Assembly (NCBI GenBank): GCA_004299095.1
Contig: SCQQ01000011.1
Coordinates: 1 to 39,867, forward strand
Direction of reading: 5' to 3'
DNA: 39,867 bases
Source: Burkholderiaceae bacterium
Lineage (GTDB): Bacteria; Pseudomonadota; Gammaproteobacteria; Burkholderiales; Burkholderiaceae_C
Below the pieces are notes generated by a model. It searched no databases and was not told the origin of the DNA. It saw only the letters and a list, made by a program, of their open reading frames with translations. The translations under genes were made by a program, and so were the position numbers. Shown here in pieces: positions 22,083 to 30,899 of this stretch. Numbering within the stretch: the stretch's first letter is position 1; the number at the start of each line of letters is the position of its first letter.

Positions 22083-23252
22083 ATGCACAGCACCCACACC
22101 CATCCCAACAGCTCTGCGCTGCAGGCATCGCTGGAACAATCGGTGGCCAAGGAGCGCGCGCCGTTCCTGATCGGCATGACGGCCGACGCGGCCGGCGTGA
22201 CATTCAGCGGCGCTGCCGGCGAGGCCGCACCCGGACGTCCGGCAGCCGTCGACAGCGTGCTGCGGATTTTTTCGATGACCAAGGCGGTCGGCTCGACAGC
22301 GGCCATGATCCTCGTCGAGCGCGGCCAGCTCGACCTCGACGCGCCGGTGGAATCCATCCTGCCCGACTTCGCCCGGCTGCAAGTGCTCACCGGCTGGAAC
22401 GGCGACCAGCCCACGTTCCGTGCGCCGCGAACCAAGGCCACCGTGCGTCAGCTCGCCACGCACACATCCGGGCTCGAGTACGAATTCTGGTGCGCGGAAA
22501 TGAACGAGTACCTGACGCGAACCGGCCGGCCGTCGATCCTCACCGGAACCCGGGATGCGCTGAATTACCCGCTGATGACCGATCCGGGAACGCGCTGGGG
22601 CTACGGCATCTCGATCGACTGGCTCGGCCTGGTGGTGCAGAAAGTGAGTGGCCAGCGCATCGATGCGTTCGTCACCGAAAACATCCTGCAGCCGCTCGGC
22701 ATGGCCGACACCGTTTTCGAGCCGCGCCCGGACATGGCGCCGCGGCTGGCCAAGATCAAGGCGCGCGGCGAAGACGGAAAGTTCGCGAACTTCGAGATCA
22801 ACCCTCCGCCACACCCCGAGGTGTACGGCATGGGCCACGCGCTCTATTCGACGGCGCGCGACTACCTGCACTTCCTGCGCCTGTTCCTGAATGAAGGCGC
22901 CGTGGACGGCGTTCGCATCCTGAGCAAGAACAGCGTGCGCACCATGCGCCAGAACCAGATGGAGCCGCTGAAATTCGCCCCGATGGTGACTGCAATTCCC
23001 AGCGTCAGCGCCGATTTCGATCCTTTCCCCGGCACGGTGAAAACGTACACGGTCGGCTTCCTGCGCAACGAAGCGGACATCCCCGGGCGCCGGCGCGCCG
23101 GTTCGCTCAGTTGGGCCGGCGTGCTCAATTCGCACTACTGGATCGACCCCGCCTCGAACGTGATCGGCGTGATCGCGACGCAAACCCTGCCCTTCGTCGA
23201 ACCGCCGTTCATGGCGGCGTACGAGGATTTCGAGCGCGCGGTATATGCCTGA
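22083..23252 (+). CDS. Class C beta-lactamase-fold serine hydrolase/esterase (EstB-like)
   Basis: 389 residues. S64-M-T-K67 in LRIFSMTKAVGS is the S-x-x-K nucleophile/base pair. The Tyr of WGYGISIDWLG stands in the Y-x-N position, and GSLSWAGVLNSHYWIDP supplies the W-x-G motif, as in EstB-type esterases rather than true AmpC. No signal peptide is present, so it is probably cytoplasmic. Start 22083 follows GGAGA at 22071-22075. The length matches EstB-type enzymes (about 390). It hydrolyses ester or amide substrates; beta-lactam resistance is unlikely. Confidence 0.9.
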   Translation: MHSTHTHPNSSALQASLEQSVAKERAPFLIGMTADAAGVTFSGAAGEAAPGRPAAVDSVLRIFSMTKAVGSTAAMILVERGQLDLDAPVESILPDFARLQVLTGWNGDQPTFRAPRTKATVRQLATHTSGLEYEFWCAEMNEYLTRTGRPSILTGTRDALNYPLMTDPGTRWGYGISIDWLGLVVQKVSGQRIDAFVTENILQPLGMADTVFEPRPDMAPRLAKIKARGEDGKFANFEINPPPHPEVYGMGHALYSTARDYLHFLRLFLNEGAVDGVRILSKNSVRTMRQNQMEPLKFAPMVTAIPSVSADFDPFPGTVKTYTVGFLRNEADIPGRRRAGSLSWAGVLNSHYWIDPASNVIGVIATQTLPFVEPPFMAAYEDFERAVYA

Positions 23253-23372
23253 GCGAACGGCGCTCGGCGGCGCAGGCGTGAGATGGCTCCTGCGCTCAAA
23301 AGCGCGGCGCATCGCGCTTCTCGGCAATGCGCCTGGCGCCATCCCGCGCTGCGGCTTTTTCTGGAGCAAGCT

Positions 23373-23738
23373 ATGAACATCGTACAAACACTGATCGTCC
23401 TCACGGCCGTCACTGCAGCGGTGACTCCGTGCGCGGCTGGAGCAGCCGAAACGTGCCGGGTCAACGTCAGGATTTCACACGGCGATCGGGTGGTGACCGA
23501 TCAAGACCTGCTGCCGCAGCCGGGGGCGCCCGCACATCTGAAGATGGATGACGTGGACGGGCTCGATCTGGCGCTCGAAGTCGAGCGCCTGCCGCAGGGC
23601 TGGGTCCGCGGGCGCGCCACGGCCACGGCGCCCGGGCGGAGTTCGGTGACGGCGGTCACGTTCCGGCCGGGGCAGCCGGCCACCATGGCGCTCGACAACC
23701 TGAGGCTGACGCTGACTGTCGACCAAGGGGGGTGCTGA
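23373..23738 (+). CDS. Small exported protein, unknown function
   Basis: 121 residues. A signal peptide of about 26 residues (TLIVLTAVTAAVTPCAAGAAE) precedes a strand-rich mature region starting T-C-R-V-N-V-R-I-S-H-G. That region contains a second Cys only at the very end (Q-G-G-C). GGAG at 23363-23366 supports the ATG at 23373. It lies 120 bases after the hydrolase on the same strand. The two Cys residues could form a disulfide closing a beta sandwich. I do not recognise the family. Confidence 0.65.
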   Translation: MNIVQTLIVLTAVTAAVTPCAAGAAETCRVNVRISHGDRVVTDQDLLPQPGAPAHLKMDDVDGLDLALEVERLPQGWVRGRATATAPGRSSVTAVTFRPGQPATMALDNLRLTLTVDQGGC

Positions 23739-24227
23739 TCACGGAAGCGCGCACGGCCGTGAATCGGCCCACATAAACTTGGCATCCGACGGCTTCACGA
23801 CACCGGCGCGTGACCCCGGTTTCACCAAGACCATCGAGAACACCCTCATGATCCCAAGTCCGTCAGTTGGCCGCTTGCCAATACATTGAAACCCGCATGA
23901 ATGCTGGCGTTGCCTGTCCTTCTCACCTCCCCCTGCATGGTGAACCGCGCTATGTGCCCGCATGCGCGGCTGAACCGGCGCGGGCAAGTATTCATTCACG
24001 CGCCGTTCGCACCAGGCTCTGCGATCGCAAGAACCCGGCAGCGGATACGCGGCGCAGCCGGCTGAAGCTTTCATCCAGGAGCCTATGCGCCGGCCATTGA
24101 TGTAGCCGCAGAACAAAGCCCTGCTAAACACCGGGCGCCTGACCGGAAATGCGGCTCCATCCCTCGCGCCGTTGCCGCGACTTCGCGCGTACGGGCGCTG
24201 CCGCCGCCCAACAGCGCGTTCCATCAA
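23739..24227. other. Intergenic region without a supported gene
   Basis: About 490 bases. A minus-strand frame spans it but shows no motif, no ribosome site and no coding-like GC periodicity. It may contain fully decayed upstream parts of the glycosidase remnant that follows; I could not align any. Confidence 0.5.
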
Positions 24228-24626
24228 CAACTGCATGGCCCGGTGAACGCTGGCTGGACGTGGCCCGGGTGGATGTGCTGCGCCTGATCATGGAAGCGCG
24301 GGCTGACATTGCGTCCGCTCGCGGCGCCGATGCGATCGAGTGGGGCAACGTCAATGTGGTCGAGAACGCGGCCCAAGCCGGCGTGACGGTCAGCGAACAA
24401 CAGCAAGCGTGCAGCAAAACGCTGGCCGATATCGCCCCCGCGCGGGGTCGGCGGCGATTTACAAGAATGCCGCCTTGGGCTGCGCAAGACGTCGACCACG
24501 CGATCCTGGAGCCGAGTTCCGGGTTGGCAATACGGCGAAGTGGCCGCGATGAGCGGCTTCCATTTGAACCACAAGCCTGGAGTACCGCGCCACCGACTTC
24601 GCGCGTGACACCCCATGCGAGCGATG
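24228..24626 (+). pseudogene. Decayed GH114-type (endo-alpha-1,4-polygalactosaminidase-like) glycosidase
   Basis: Three frames together spell the GH114 core. Frame 2 carries WPGERWLDVARVDVLRLIMEA, I-A-S-A-R-G-A-D-A-I-E-W-G-N-V and V-D-H-A-I-L-E (24232 to about 24515). Frame 0 carries WQYGEVAAMSGFHLNHKP from 24525. Frame 1 carries LEYRATDFARDTPC from 24577. These match the family blocks W-P-G-E-R-W-L-D, G-x-D-G-V-E-x-D-N-V, Y-G-E-C and E-Y-R in the right order. The N-terminal half is missing and at least two frameshifts are present. The acidic residue normally found in the D-N-V segment reads G-N-V here, so even catalysis is lost. The fragment ends next to the NnrU gene stop. Confidence 0.7.
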
Positions 24627-24632
24627 GATCCG

Positions 24633-25220
24633 TCAGCCTGCGCCGCCCAGCGGCGCCACACCGATCCAAGCCGCGTGCAGCCAGAACGCGAACACCGCCC
24701 ACGCCACGGCGCCCGCGACCGCCGCGAGCAGCGTGCCCGCCAGCCTGCCCGGCGGGTACACGATACCTTGCGCACGGTCGCGCTGGCGCGCAGCGCGAAA
24801 GCTGAAGACGGCCCAGACCAGGAAAGCGCCAAACAGCACGACGTCCGCCAGCGTCGCCGTCGCCAGCAGGTGCCCGAAAGCCCACAGCTTGACGCCCAGA
24901 ATCATCGGGTGGTGCAGCCGCGCCTTGATCTGGTTGCCGGGCACGTAGGCGGCGGCCACGAGCACGAAGGCCACCAGCGTGAACAGCGAGTTCAGATGCT
25001 TGAGCGTCGCAGGCGGGCTCCACAGCACGGTGGGATGCTGGCGCGCCAGCGCCCAGCCCCCCACGATCAGCGCCAAGCCGATCAGCGACACCGCCGAATA
25101 AGCGCCCTTCCACGGCTTCTCGCCCAGCCGCGCGATGGTGCGCGTGCGCCAGCCGTCGGCGACGATGCGCGTCGAATGCACACCGAGGAACAGCACCAGG
25201 CCCAGAATCAAGACTTCCAT
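24633..25220 (-). CDS. NnrU-family membrane protein
   Basis: 195 residues with about five membrane helices. The family marks are G-L-V-L-F-L-G-V-H-S-T-R-I at the N-terminus, then RLGEKPWKGAYSAVSLIGLALIV and HHPMILGVKLWAFGHLLA. NnrU-type proteins are linked to nitric-oxide/denitrification clusters and to isoprenoid or heme-related modification in other bacteria; the precise role is unclear. No denitrification gene is nearby. GGAGA lies directly before the ATG on the minus strand (25225-25229). It overlaps nothing, but its stop abuts the GH114 remnant. Confidence 0.9.
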   Translation of the reverse strand: MEVLILGLVLFLGVHSTRIVADGWRTRTIARLGEKPWKGAYSAVSLIGLALIVGGWALARQHPTVLWSPPATLKHLNSLFTLVAFVLVAAAYVPGNQIKARLHHPMILGVKLWAFGHLLATATLADVVLFGAFLVWAVFSFRAARQRDRAQGIVYPPGRLAGTLLAAVAGAVAWAVFAFWLHAAWIGVAPLGGAG

Positions 25221-25394
25221 CGCGGGTCTCCTTGCGCGTTGCGGAAACGCGATTCAGCCATTATCGATGGACCTGATTCGCGTGTGGCGCAGCGGCCGTG
25301 AAGTGCGATCATCGCGGCCCGGGCGCCCGGGCCGATGCCTCCGAACCGGTCCGCTCCGCCATCGGAGCCCACTCCGATTTCACCGTTGATTGCC

Positions 25395-26636
25395 ATGCCG
25401 CCGCCATTCGATTTCAACTGTTCCTTCTCCGCCCCCAACGCGGCGACCTTGCCGGCCAAGTTGACGCCGCTCGCGGAAAGGCGGCTGGCCAAATCGGCCC
25501 ATCCGTGGATCTATTCCAAGAGTATCCAGAAGATCAAGGCGGACGGCAAGCCGGGCGACGTCGTCATTCTGTTTCGCCAGCGCGACAACCAGGTTTTCGG
25601 CGTCGGGCTGTACGACCCGGACACGCCGATTCCCATCAAGATGCTGCATTACCACGGGCGGCAGACCATCGATCCGGCATTTTTCCTGGCGAAGATCAAG
25701 GCCGCCTGGGCGCTTCGGCGCCCCTTGCGCGACGCGAATCGAACCAATGCATATCGCTTGGTGTACGGCGAAAACGATGGCCTCCCGGGCCTGATTGCCG
25801 ATCTGTATGACCGCGTGCTGGTGGTCAAGCTGTACAGCCTGATCTGGTTGCCGCATCTGGAAGCCATTTTGCAAAGCCTGGCTGAAACCTCGGGCTGCTC
25901 GGTGGTCGTCTTGCGTTTGAGTCGCCAACTGCATAAATCCGACAACTTCGGTTTTCACGATGGCCAGGTCCTGTTGGGGCAACTGGCGCACGAAGACGTC
26001 GAATTCGAGGAATACGGCGTCCGTTTCAAGGCGAATGTGATCAAGGGCCATAAAACCGGCTTTTTCCTGGATCACCGCGAAAACCGCCACAAGGTCGGGC
26101 TGCTGGCCGCGGGCAAAACCCTCTTGGACGTTTTTTCCTATGCCGGCGGCTTTGCGGTCCACGCCCTGGCCCAGGGTGCAACGGAAGCCACTTGCCTGGA
26201 CATCAGCCGCCAGGCGCTGGAACTGGCGCAACAAAACGCTGCGCTGAATCCGCACACCGGCCACCTGACAACCATCGCGGGCGATGCGTTTGTCGTCTTC
26301 GACGATTTGGTCGCGCACGGCAAGCAGTACGACATCGTGGTCATCGATCCGCCGTCTTTCGCCAAAAGCAACGACGAAGTGCGGAGGGCGCTCAAGAAAT
26401 ACGCGCAACTGGCCGAGACAGGCCGCGCGTTGACGCGCAGCGGCGGCGTGCTGGTTCTGGCGTCCTGCTCGTCCCGGGTCACGGCGGATGATTTCTTTGG
26501 CACCGTCGAACCGGCGCTCGGCATCCCGGAAGGCCGCTTTACGGTCATCGAGAAAACGTACCATGCGGTTGATCATCCCGTAGGATTCGCCGAGGGCGCG
26601 TATTTGAAGTGCGGCTACTACCGCAAAGTGCGTTAG
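25395..26636 (+). CDS. RlmI-like class I SAM-dependent rRNA cytosine-C5 methyltransferase
   Basis: 413 residues. The N-terminal PUA-like RNA-binding domain (A-H-P-W-I-Y-S-K-S-I) and the central EEHO-type domain (YRLVYGENDGLPGLIADLYD) are followed by the Rossmann methyltransferase. SAM motif I is LLDVFSYAGGFAVHALAQGA, with H-K-T-G-F-F-L-D-H-R-E-N-R before it. The DPPSFAKS motif and Cys of LVLASCSSRV complete the catalytic set of m5C enzymes of this group. E. coli RlmI methylates C1962 of 23S rRNA; this is a plausible but unproved equivalent. ATG 25395 begins the conserved protein. Confidence 0.9.
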   Translation: MPPPFDFNCSFSAPNAATLPAKLTPLAERRLAKSAHPWIYSKSIQKIKADGKPGDVVILFRQRDNQVFGVGLYDPDTPIPIKMLHYHGRQTIDPAFFLAKIKAAWALRRPLRDANRTNAYRLVYGENDGLPGLIADLYDRVLVVKLYSLIWLPHLEAILQSLAETSGCSVVVLRLSRQLHKSDNFGFHDGQVLLGQLAHEDVEFEEYGVRFKANVIKGHKTGFFLDHRENRHKVGLLAAGKTLLDVFSYAGGFAVHALAQGATEATCLDISRQALELAQQNAALNPHTGHLTTIAGDAFVVFDDLVAHGKQYDIVVIDPPSFAKSNDEVRRALKKYAQLAETGRALTRSGGVLVLASCSSRVTADDFFGTVEPALGIPEGRFTVIEKTYHAVDHPVGFAEGAYLKCGYYRKVR

Positions 26637-26672
26637 GTGCAATCACCGGGTCATTCATTCGTCCGCCGCGCG

Positions 26673-26696
26673 AGCTATCCTGAGAGCAGGATGGCT
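26673..26696. terminator. Strong hairpin after the RlmI-like gene
   Basis: AGCTATCCTG (26673-26682) pairs with CAGGATGGCT (26687-26696) around AGAG, ten base pairs with one G-U. It lies 37 bases after the stop codon. There is no T tract, so it could be a Rho-type or structural end. TATCCT inside it also resembles a -10 box for the next gene. Confidence 0.5.
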
Positions 26697-26817
26697 ACGA
26701 GCCCGCGGATCAGCCGCGCTGTCTGAAAACAAGGCCCCCGATTCCATCGACACTCAAAATCGACGCAGGCGAATCGCGGGGACGCCACGTCACACTCAAC
26801 ACAGAGGAGAAACAGCC

Positions 26818-27102
26818 ATGGTCGCTTATGTGATTGCTCAGGTCGAAGTCGTCGACGATGCCGGCTACGAGGAATACCGGCAAAAAATCGCGGGCACGAT
26901 CGCGGCGTACGGTGGTCGCTCCATCGTCCGCGGCGGCGTGACCGAAGTTCTGGAAGGTCAGGCACCCGGTCAATGGGTGGTACTCGAATTTCCGAGCATG
27001 GAACGGCTCAAGGCCTGGTATGCATCGCCCGAATACCGACCGCTGCGCGCAGTGCGCGCTCGCACCGCCACGTCGCTGCTGGTCGCAGCCGACGGCGTTT
27101 GA
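26818..27102 (+). CDS. DUF1330 domain protein
   Basis: 94 residues forming a compact dimeric alpha/beta-barrel (ferredoxin-like) fold: AYVIAQVEVVDDAGYEEY, then G-G-R-S-I-V-R-G-G, then P-G-Q-W-V-V-L-E-F-P-S-M-E-R-L and Y-A-S-P-E-Y-R-P-L. The DUF1330 family has this pattern and is usually found singly, with no known activity. GAGGAG lies 10-15 bases before the ATG. Upstream is the RlmI-like gene with a hairpin between, so it is probably a separate transcription unit. Confidence 0.93.
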   Translation: MVAYVIAQVEVVDDAGYEEYRQKIAGTIAAYGGRSIVRGGVTEVLEGQAPGQWVVLEFPSMERLKAWYASPEYRPLRAVRARTATSLLVAADGV

Positions 27103-27213
27103 TTCAGCCGCGCGGCGCGAGACATGAAACCGCTGCGCCATCGCCCTTTCGACAGGCCGTGCCGGCCCGACACGCTGCAGCTGTAGCCGTGCGGGTTTCG
27201 GCAGCCTGCAACG

Positions 27214-27242
27214 GACGCCGGCGGGCGTAGACTTCCGGCGTC
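27214..27242. repeat. 8-bp inverted repeat before the dsbG-like gene
   Basis: GACGCCGG (27214-27221) is matched by CCGGCGTC (27235-27242) across 13 bases, about 60 bases before the start at 27303. It could be a hairpin in the leader or the end of the DUF1330 transcript. Not followed by T. Confidence 0.5.
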
Positions 27243-27302
27243 GGCTTGCGACGCGATGGTCTGTAATCCTTGCGTCCCGTGCCACTTTCGGAACCATCCA
27301 TC

Positions 27303-28010
27303 GTGAAATCACCTATCCAGTTTCTCGCTGCCGCAACGATCGGCGCTGCCGCGCTGGCGGCCAGCCTGTTTGGGCTGAATGCCTTGGCCGCCCAAGTCTC
27401 GAAAACCGGCGCACCCAGTACCGCGCTCGAAGCCCCGGTGCCCGACGGCGCCCAAAAAGCCGCCGACGCACAAGGCGGATCGATGGGCGCGCTGTGGCAG
27501 GAGCTGGAGAAAACGCCGTTCATCCGCGAAGGCGCGGACGACGCGCATGCCAAGGCCACGATCTACGCGTTCTTCGACCCGAACTGCATCTTCTGCCACT
27601 TGGCGTGGAAGCTGAGCCAGCCCTATCTGAAGGAAGGCCTGCAGGTGCGCTGGATTCCGATTGCCTTCGTCATGCCCGACAGCGCGGCCAAGGCGGCGTG
27701 GCTGATCACCTCGCCCGACCCTGCGACGGCGTTGAACGCCGGCGAATCGGGCTGGAAGCAAGGCGTGGCGGACGGCGGCGGCGCGTTTCTGAAAGGTCCG
27801 GTCACGGATGAAGTCAAGGCGCGGCTCAAGGCGAACGAAACGCTGTTCACCAAGCTCGGCCTGGATGCCACGCCTTCGTTCGTTTACAAGGACGCCTTGG
27901 GCGAAGTGAAAACGCTGCCGGGCCTGTCGAACCAGCACATGTTCACCACCATGACCGGGCTACCGTTCATCCCGACCACGGACCCGGATCTGGCGCGGGT
28001 GCCGGAGTAA
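27303..28010 (+). CDS. dsbG: DsbG/DsbC-like thiol:disulfide interchange protein
   Basis: 235 residues from GTG 27303 (GGAA at 27290-27293), with an uncleaved-looking or signal-type hydrophobic N-terminus (FLAAATIGAAALAASLFGL). The thioredoxin-fold catalytic site is C-I-F-C within FDPNCIFCHLAWKLSQP, and the cis-Pro loop lies in LDATPSFVYKD. This is the DsbG-type arrangement, periplasmic, acting on disulfides or sulfenylated cysteines. Compared with full DsbG (about 250 residues) the N-terminal dimerisation region is shortened, so it may be monomeric. No DsbD-type reductant gene is adjacent. Confidence 0.85.
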   Translation: MKSPIQFLAAATIGAAALAASLFGLNALAAQVSKTGAPSTALEAPVPDGAQKAADAQGGSMGALWQELEKTPFIREGADDAHAKATIYAFFDPNCIFCHLAWKLSQPYLKEGLQVRWIPIAFVMPDSAAKAAWLITSPDPATALNAGESGWKQGVADGGGAFLKGPVTDEVKARLKANETLFTKLGLDATPSFVYKDALGEVKTLPGLSNQHMFTTMTGLPFIPTTDPDLARVPE

Positions 28011-28391
28011 GCGCATCCACGGTGTGCGGGCCGATGGGGCCGCGTCCCACACGCCAGCGCAGCAGTCCAATACGGTTCGTGACCGGCTGTATCGGCAGGC
28101 GCGGAGCGCGCGGATGATCTGCCCCGCTCCGCGGGGGCACCGACGCGTCATTTGTTGATGGCACGTGTTGACCCGTGCGCAAGACGAGGTCCGATCCATG
28201 CTTGCCGGTGCAGCATGGCGGCCTGTTGATCATCAGAGCTTTCGGTGTAGAGTGCTTCCCGACGTCCGCCCGCTGCGCGATTCCAATCGCACGACGGCGG
28301 CGCCGCTCACGAGCCAGTCGGTGTCGCAGATGCTCTTGTCGGCTTAACGTCGGCGCCGCCGATCGTCAAACAACGAAGGAGAGAGTTACAC
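28011..28391. other. Intergenic region before aapJ
   Basis: 381 bases without a gene. A hairpin near 28022-28056 (GTGTG with CACAC, GCGG with CCGC) follows the dsbG stop. A weak promoter-like pair TTGATC (28226-28231) and TAGAGT (28248-28253) with 16-base spacing lies about 140 bases before aapJ. AGGAGAGA at 28377-28384 is the aapJ ribosome site. Confidence 0.5.
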
Positions 28392-29420
28392 ATGCGCAAT
28401 TCAACACTCAAGTTCTGGCTGGCAGCCATGGCGCTGGGATTCGCCGGCACATTCGCCACCAGTGCCTCAGCCGGCACGCTTCAGGACGTACAGCAGCGCG
28501 GCCAGGTTCGTTGCGGCGTCAGTACGGGATTGCCGGGTTTCGCTGCGCCCGATGACAAGGGACACTGGGCGGGCTTGGACGTCGACTTCTGTCGCGCAGT
28601 TGCGGCTGCGGTACTGGGGGATGCGAACAAGGTCCAGTTCACACCGCTGCCTGACAAGGAGCGCTTTACGGCGCTGCAGACCGGCGCCATCGACCTGCTC
28701 GCGCACAACGCCACCTGGACCCTAACTCGGGAAGCGGAATTGGGCGTCGATTTCATCGGGGTCAACTTCTACGACGGCCAAGGGTTCATGGTGAAGAAAT
28801 CGCTCGGCGTCAAATCCCTGAAGGACCTTTCGGGCGCGACAGTCTGCACCGTCACCGGGACGACCACGGAACTGAATCTGGCCGATTACTTCCGCGCGCA
28901 CAAGATGAAGTACACACCGCTGGTTGTCGACAACACCGCGGCGTCCATTACCGCATTTCGCGATGGCCGCTGCGACACGTTGACTTCGGACTCATCGCAA
29001 CTCGCAGCCCTGCGCGTGAAACTGCCTGATCCGAACGACGCGGTGATCCTGCCGGAATTGATTTCCAAGGAACCGCTGAGTCCTGCTGTCGCCAATAACG
29101 ACAAACAATGGGAGACCGCGGTGCGCTGGGTTTATTTCGCCGTCATCCGCGCCGAAGAGTTGGGTGTCACGTCCAAGAACGTGGACGAAATGCTGAAGAC
29201 AAACAACCCGCTTATCCAGCGTTTGCTGGGCGTATCGGACCACATGGGCCAGAAGCTGGGTCTGACCGACCAGTTCGCCTACAACGCGATCAAGCAAGTG
29301 GGCAACTACGGCGAGATGTTCGACCACACGGTGGGAGAGCACGGCGTGCTGGGCCTCAAACGCGGCGTGAATGCACTGTGGACCGACGGCGGCTTGATGT
29401 ATGGCATGCCGCTGCGTTGA
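28392..29420 (+). CDS. aapJ: General L-amino-acid ABC transporter, binding protein AapJ
   Basis: 342 residues. A signal peptide (about 1-27, ASA cleavage) is followed by a type II periplasmic binding fold: Q-R-G-Q-V-R-C-G-V-S-T-G-L-P-G-F, then WAGLDVDFCRAVAAAVLGD, T-A-L-Q-T-G-A-I-D-L-L and DGQGFMVKK. The length and C-terminal NAIKQVGNYGEMFDHTVG match AapJ/YhdW rather than the shorter GltI. It binds a broad range of L-amino acids in the periplasm and leads the aapJQMP set. Strong ribosome site AGGAGAGA. Confidence 0.95.
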   Translation: MRNSTLKFWLAAMALGFAGTFATSASAGTLQDVQQRGQVRCGVSTGLPGFAAPDDKGHWAGLDVDFCRAVAAAVLGDANKVQFTPLPDKERFTALQTGAIDLLAHNATWTLTREAELGVDFIGVNFYDGQGFMVKKSLGVKSLKDLSGATVCTVTGTTTELNLADYFRAHKMKYTPLVVDNTAASITAFRDGRCDTLTSDSSQLAALRVKLPDPNDAVILPELISKEPLSPAVANNDKQWETAVRWVYFAVIRAEELGVTSKNVDEMLKTNNPLIQRLLGVSDHMGQKLGLTDQFAYNAIKQVGNYGEMFDHTVGEHGVLGLKRGVNALWTDGGLMYGMPLR

Positions 29421-29699
29421 CAAACGGTTCGCGTCGGCTGGCTCACACCCGGGGCTGGCGCGCGTGATCGCAACTCGGGAGCTTGCCATCACGCGCGCGC
29501 TTTCGGGAGCGAGCCTGCGCAGTCACGTGAGATCGACATTCGACAGAAGGTAAATCGATCCGGTGCTGACTGGCCGCACCAGCGGGCGGGACGGGGACGT
29601 CACCGACAGTCCACGCGCCGCGACACCGGATCGCCCAACGATTCATTACGCGATAGTCGCTGAACTCGCAGTGGCGCTGGACGCCACAGCCAACGCTTC

Positions 29700-30899
29700 A
29701 TGACAACGCCATTTCCTCCGTCACCGACACAGCCGACTGCACATCGGTGGTGGAACGACCCGCACGTCCGCGCGTTGACGGCGCAAACCGTTGTCTTGGC
29801 CGGCGTGATTTGGCTTGGCTGGAGCTTGGTCGACAACACGCTCGACAACATGCAGGCGCGCGGCATTCGTGCCGGCTTCGGATTCCTCAAGGATCCAGCG
29901 GGTTTCGGTGTGCTGTTCTCGCTCATTCCCTACAGCGAAGGGATGAGCTATTTCCGCGTGTTTCTGGTCGGCCTGCTGAACACGCTGCTGGTCTCGGCGA
30001 TCGGCGTCGTTCTGGCCACCCTGCTGGGCTTCGTCATCGGCATTGCGCGCCTGTCGAGCAACTGGCTCGTATCCCGGCTGGCGCTCGCGTATATCGAAGT
30101 CTTTCGCAATATTCCGCTGCTGCTGCAAATCTTCTTCTGGTATTTCGCGGTGATTCGCAGCCTCCCGGCTGCGCGCAACAGCATCAACCTCTTCAATCTC
30201 GGGTTCTTGAACAATCGCGGCTTTTATTTGCCTGCGCCCGAAGCAAAACCCGGGTTCGGGTGGGTGGCGCTCGCCCTGATACTCGCGCTTTTGATCGCTT
30301 TCGGCTGGGCGCGTTATGTTCGCCGCAAGCAGGAGCGTACCGGGCGGCGCCTACCCGTGCTCTGGGTCAACGCCGCCCTGATCGTGGCGATACCGGGACT
30401 CGCATTTGTCGCGCTCGGCGCGCCGCTGCACTGGAGCGTTCCGACGCTGAAAGGATTCAATTATTCCGGCGGGATGGATTTCATCCCCGAACTGGGCGCG
30501 CTGCTCGTGGCCCTGGCCACGTTCACGGCCGCGTTCATTGCTGAAATCGTGCGCTCCGGGATCGAGTCCGTGAGCCAGGGGCAACGCGAAGCCGCCTATG
30601 CACTGGGCCTCAAACCAAGGCGTTCATTGCGCCTCGTGATCATTCCGCAGGCGTTGCGCGTGATCATTCCGCAGCTCACGACGCAGTATCTGGATCTCTT
30701 CAAGAACTCGTCGCTCGCAACGGCGATCGGCTACCCCGACCTGGTCGCGGTTTTCATGGGCACGACCTTGAACCAGACCGGACGCGCGGTTGAAATCGTG
30801 GCGATGACCATGGCGGTTTATCTGTTCATCAGTCTCTCGATTTCACTGGGCATGAACACCTACAACCGGGTCGTGGCCCTGCGGGGAGGGCGCGCATGA
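29700..30899 (+). CDS. aapQ: General L-amino-acid ABC transporter permease AapQ
   Basis: 399 residues, typical AapQ size, with about eight membrane helices. It has L-N-T-L-L-V-S-A-I-G-V, the G-x-G-R/EAA-type loop REAAYALGLKPRRSLRLVIIPQALRVIIPQ and an elongated central region between helices 3 and 5. It begins 279 bases after aapJ, a longer gap than usual, which may allow separate mRNA stability. Its last four bases overlap aapM (ATGA), showing coupling. Confidence 0.95.
   Translation: MTTPFPPSPTQPTAHRWWNDPHVRALTAQTVVLAGVIWLGWSLVDNTLDNMQARGIRAGFGFLKDPAGFGVLFSLIPYSEGMSYFRVFLVGLLNTLLVSAIGVVLATLLGFVIGIARLSSNWLVSRLALAYIEVFRNIPLLLQIFFWYFAVIRSLPAARNSINLFNLGFLNNRGFYLPAPEAKPGFGWVALALILALLIAFGWARYVRRKQERTGRRLPVLWVNAALIVAIPGLAFVALGAPLHWSVPTLKGFNYSGGMDFIPELGALLVALATFTAAFIAEIVRSGIESVSQGQREAAYALGLKPRRSLRLVIIPQALRVIIPQLTTQYLDLFKNSSLATAIGYPDLVAVFMGTTLNQTGRAVEIVAMTMAVYLFISLSISLGMNTYNRVVALRGGRA

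Noticed and set aside
20666-22441. Long minus-strand frame continuing upstream of the YeiH-type gene (933 codons in total)
   Set aside because: The part beyond 20665 is antisense to the LysR and EstB-like genes, contains Arg/His/Gln-rich shadow composition and no motif; the conserved protein begins at 20665.
23739-24236. 165-codon minus-strand frame in the gap before the GH114 remnant
   Set aside because: No ribosome site, mixed composition without coding periodicity, no family pattern.
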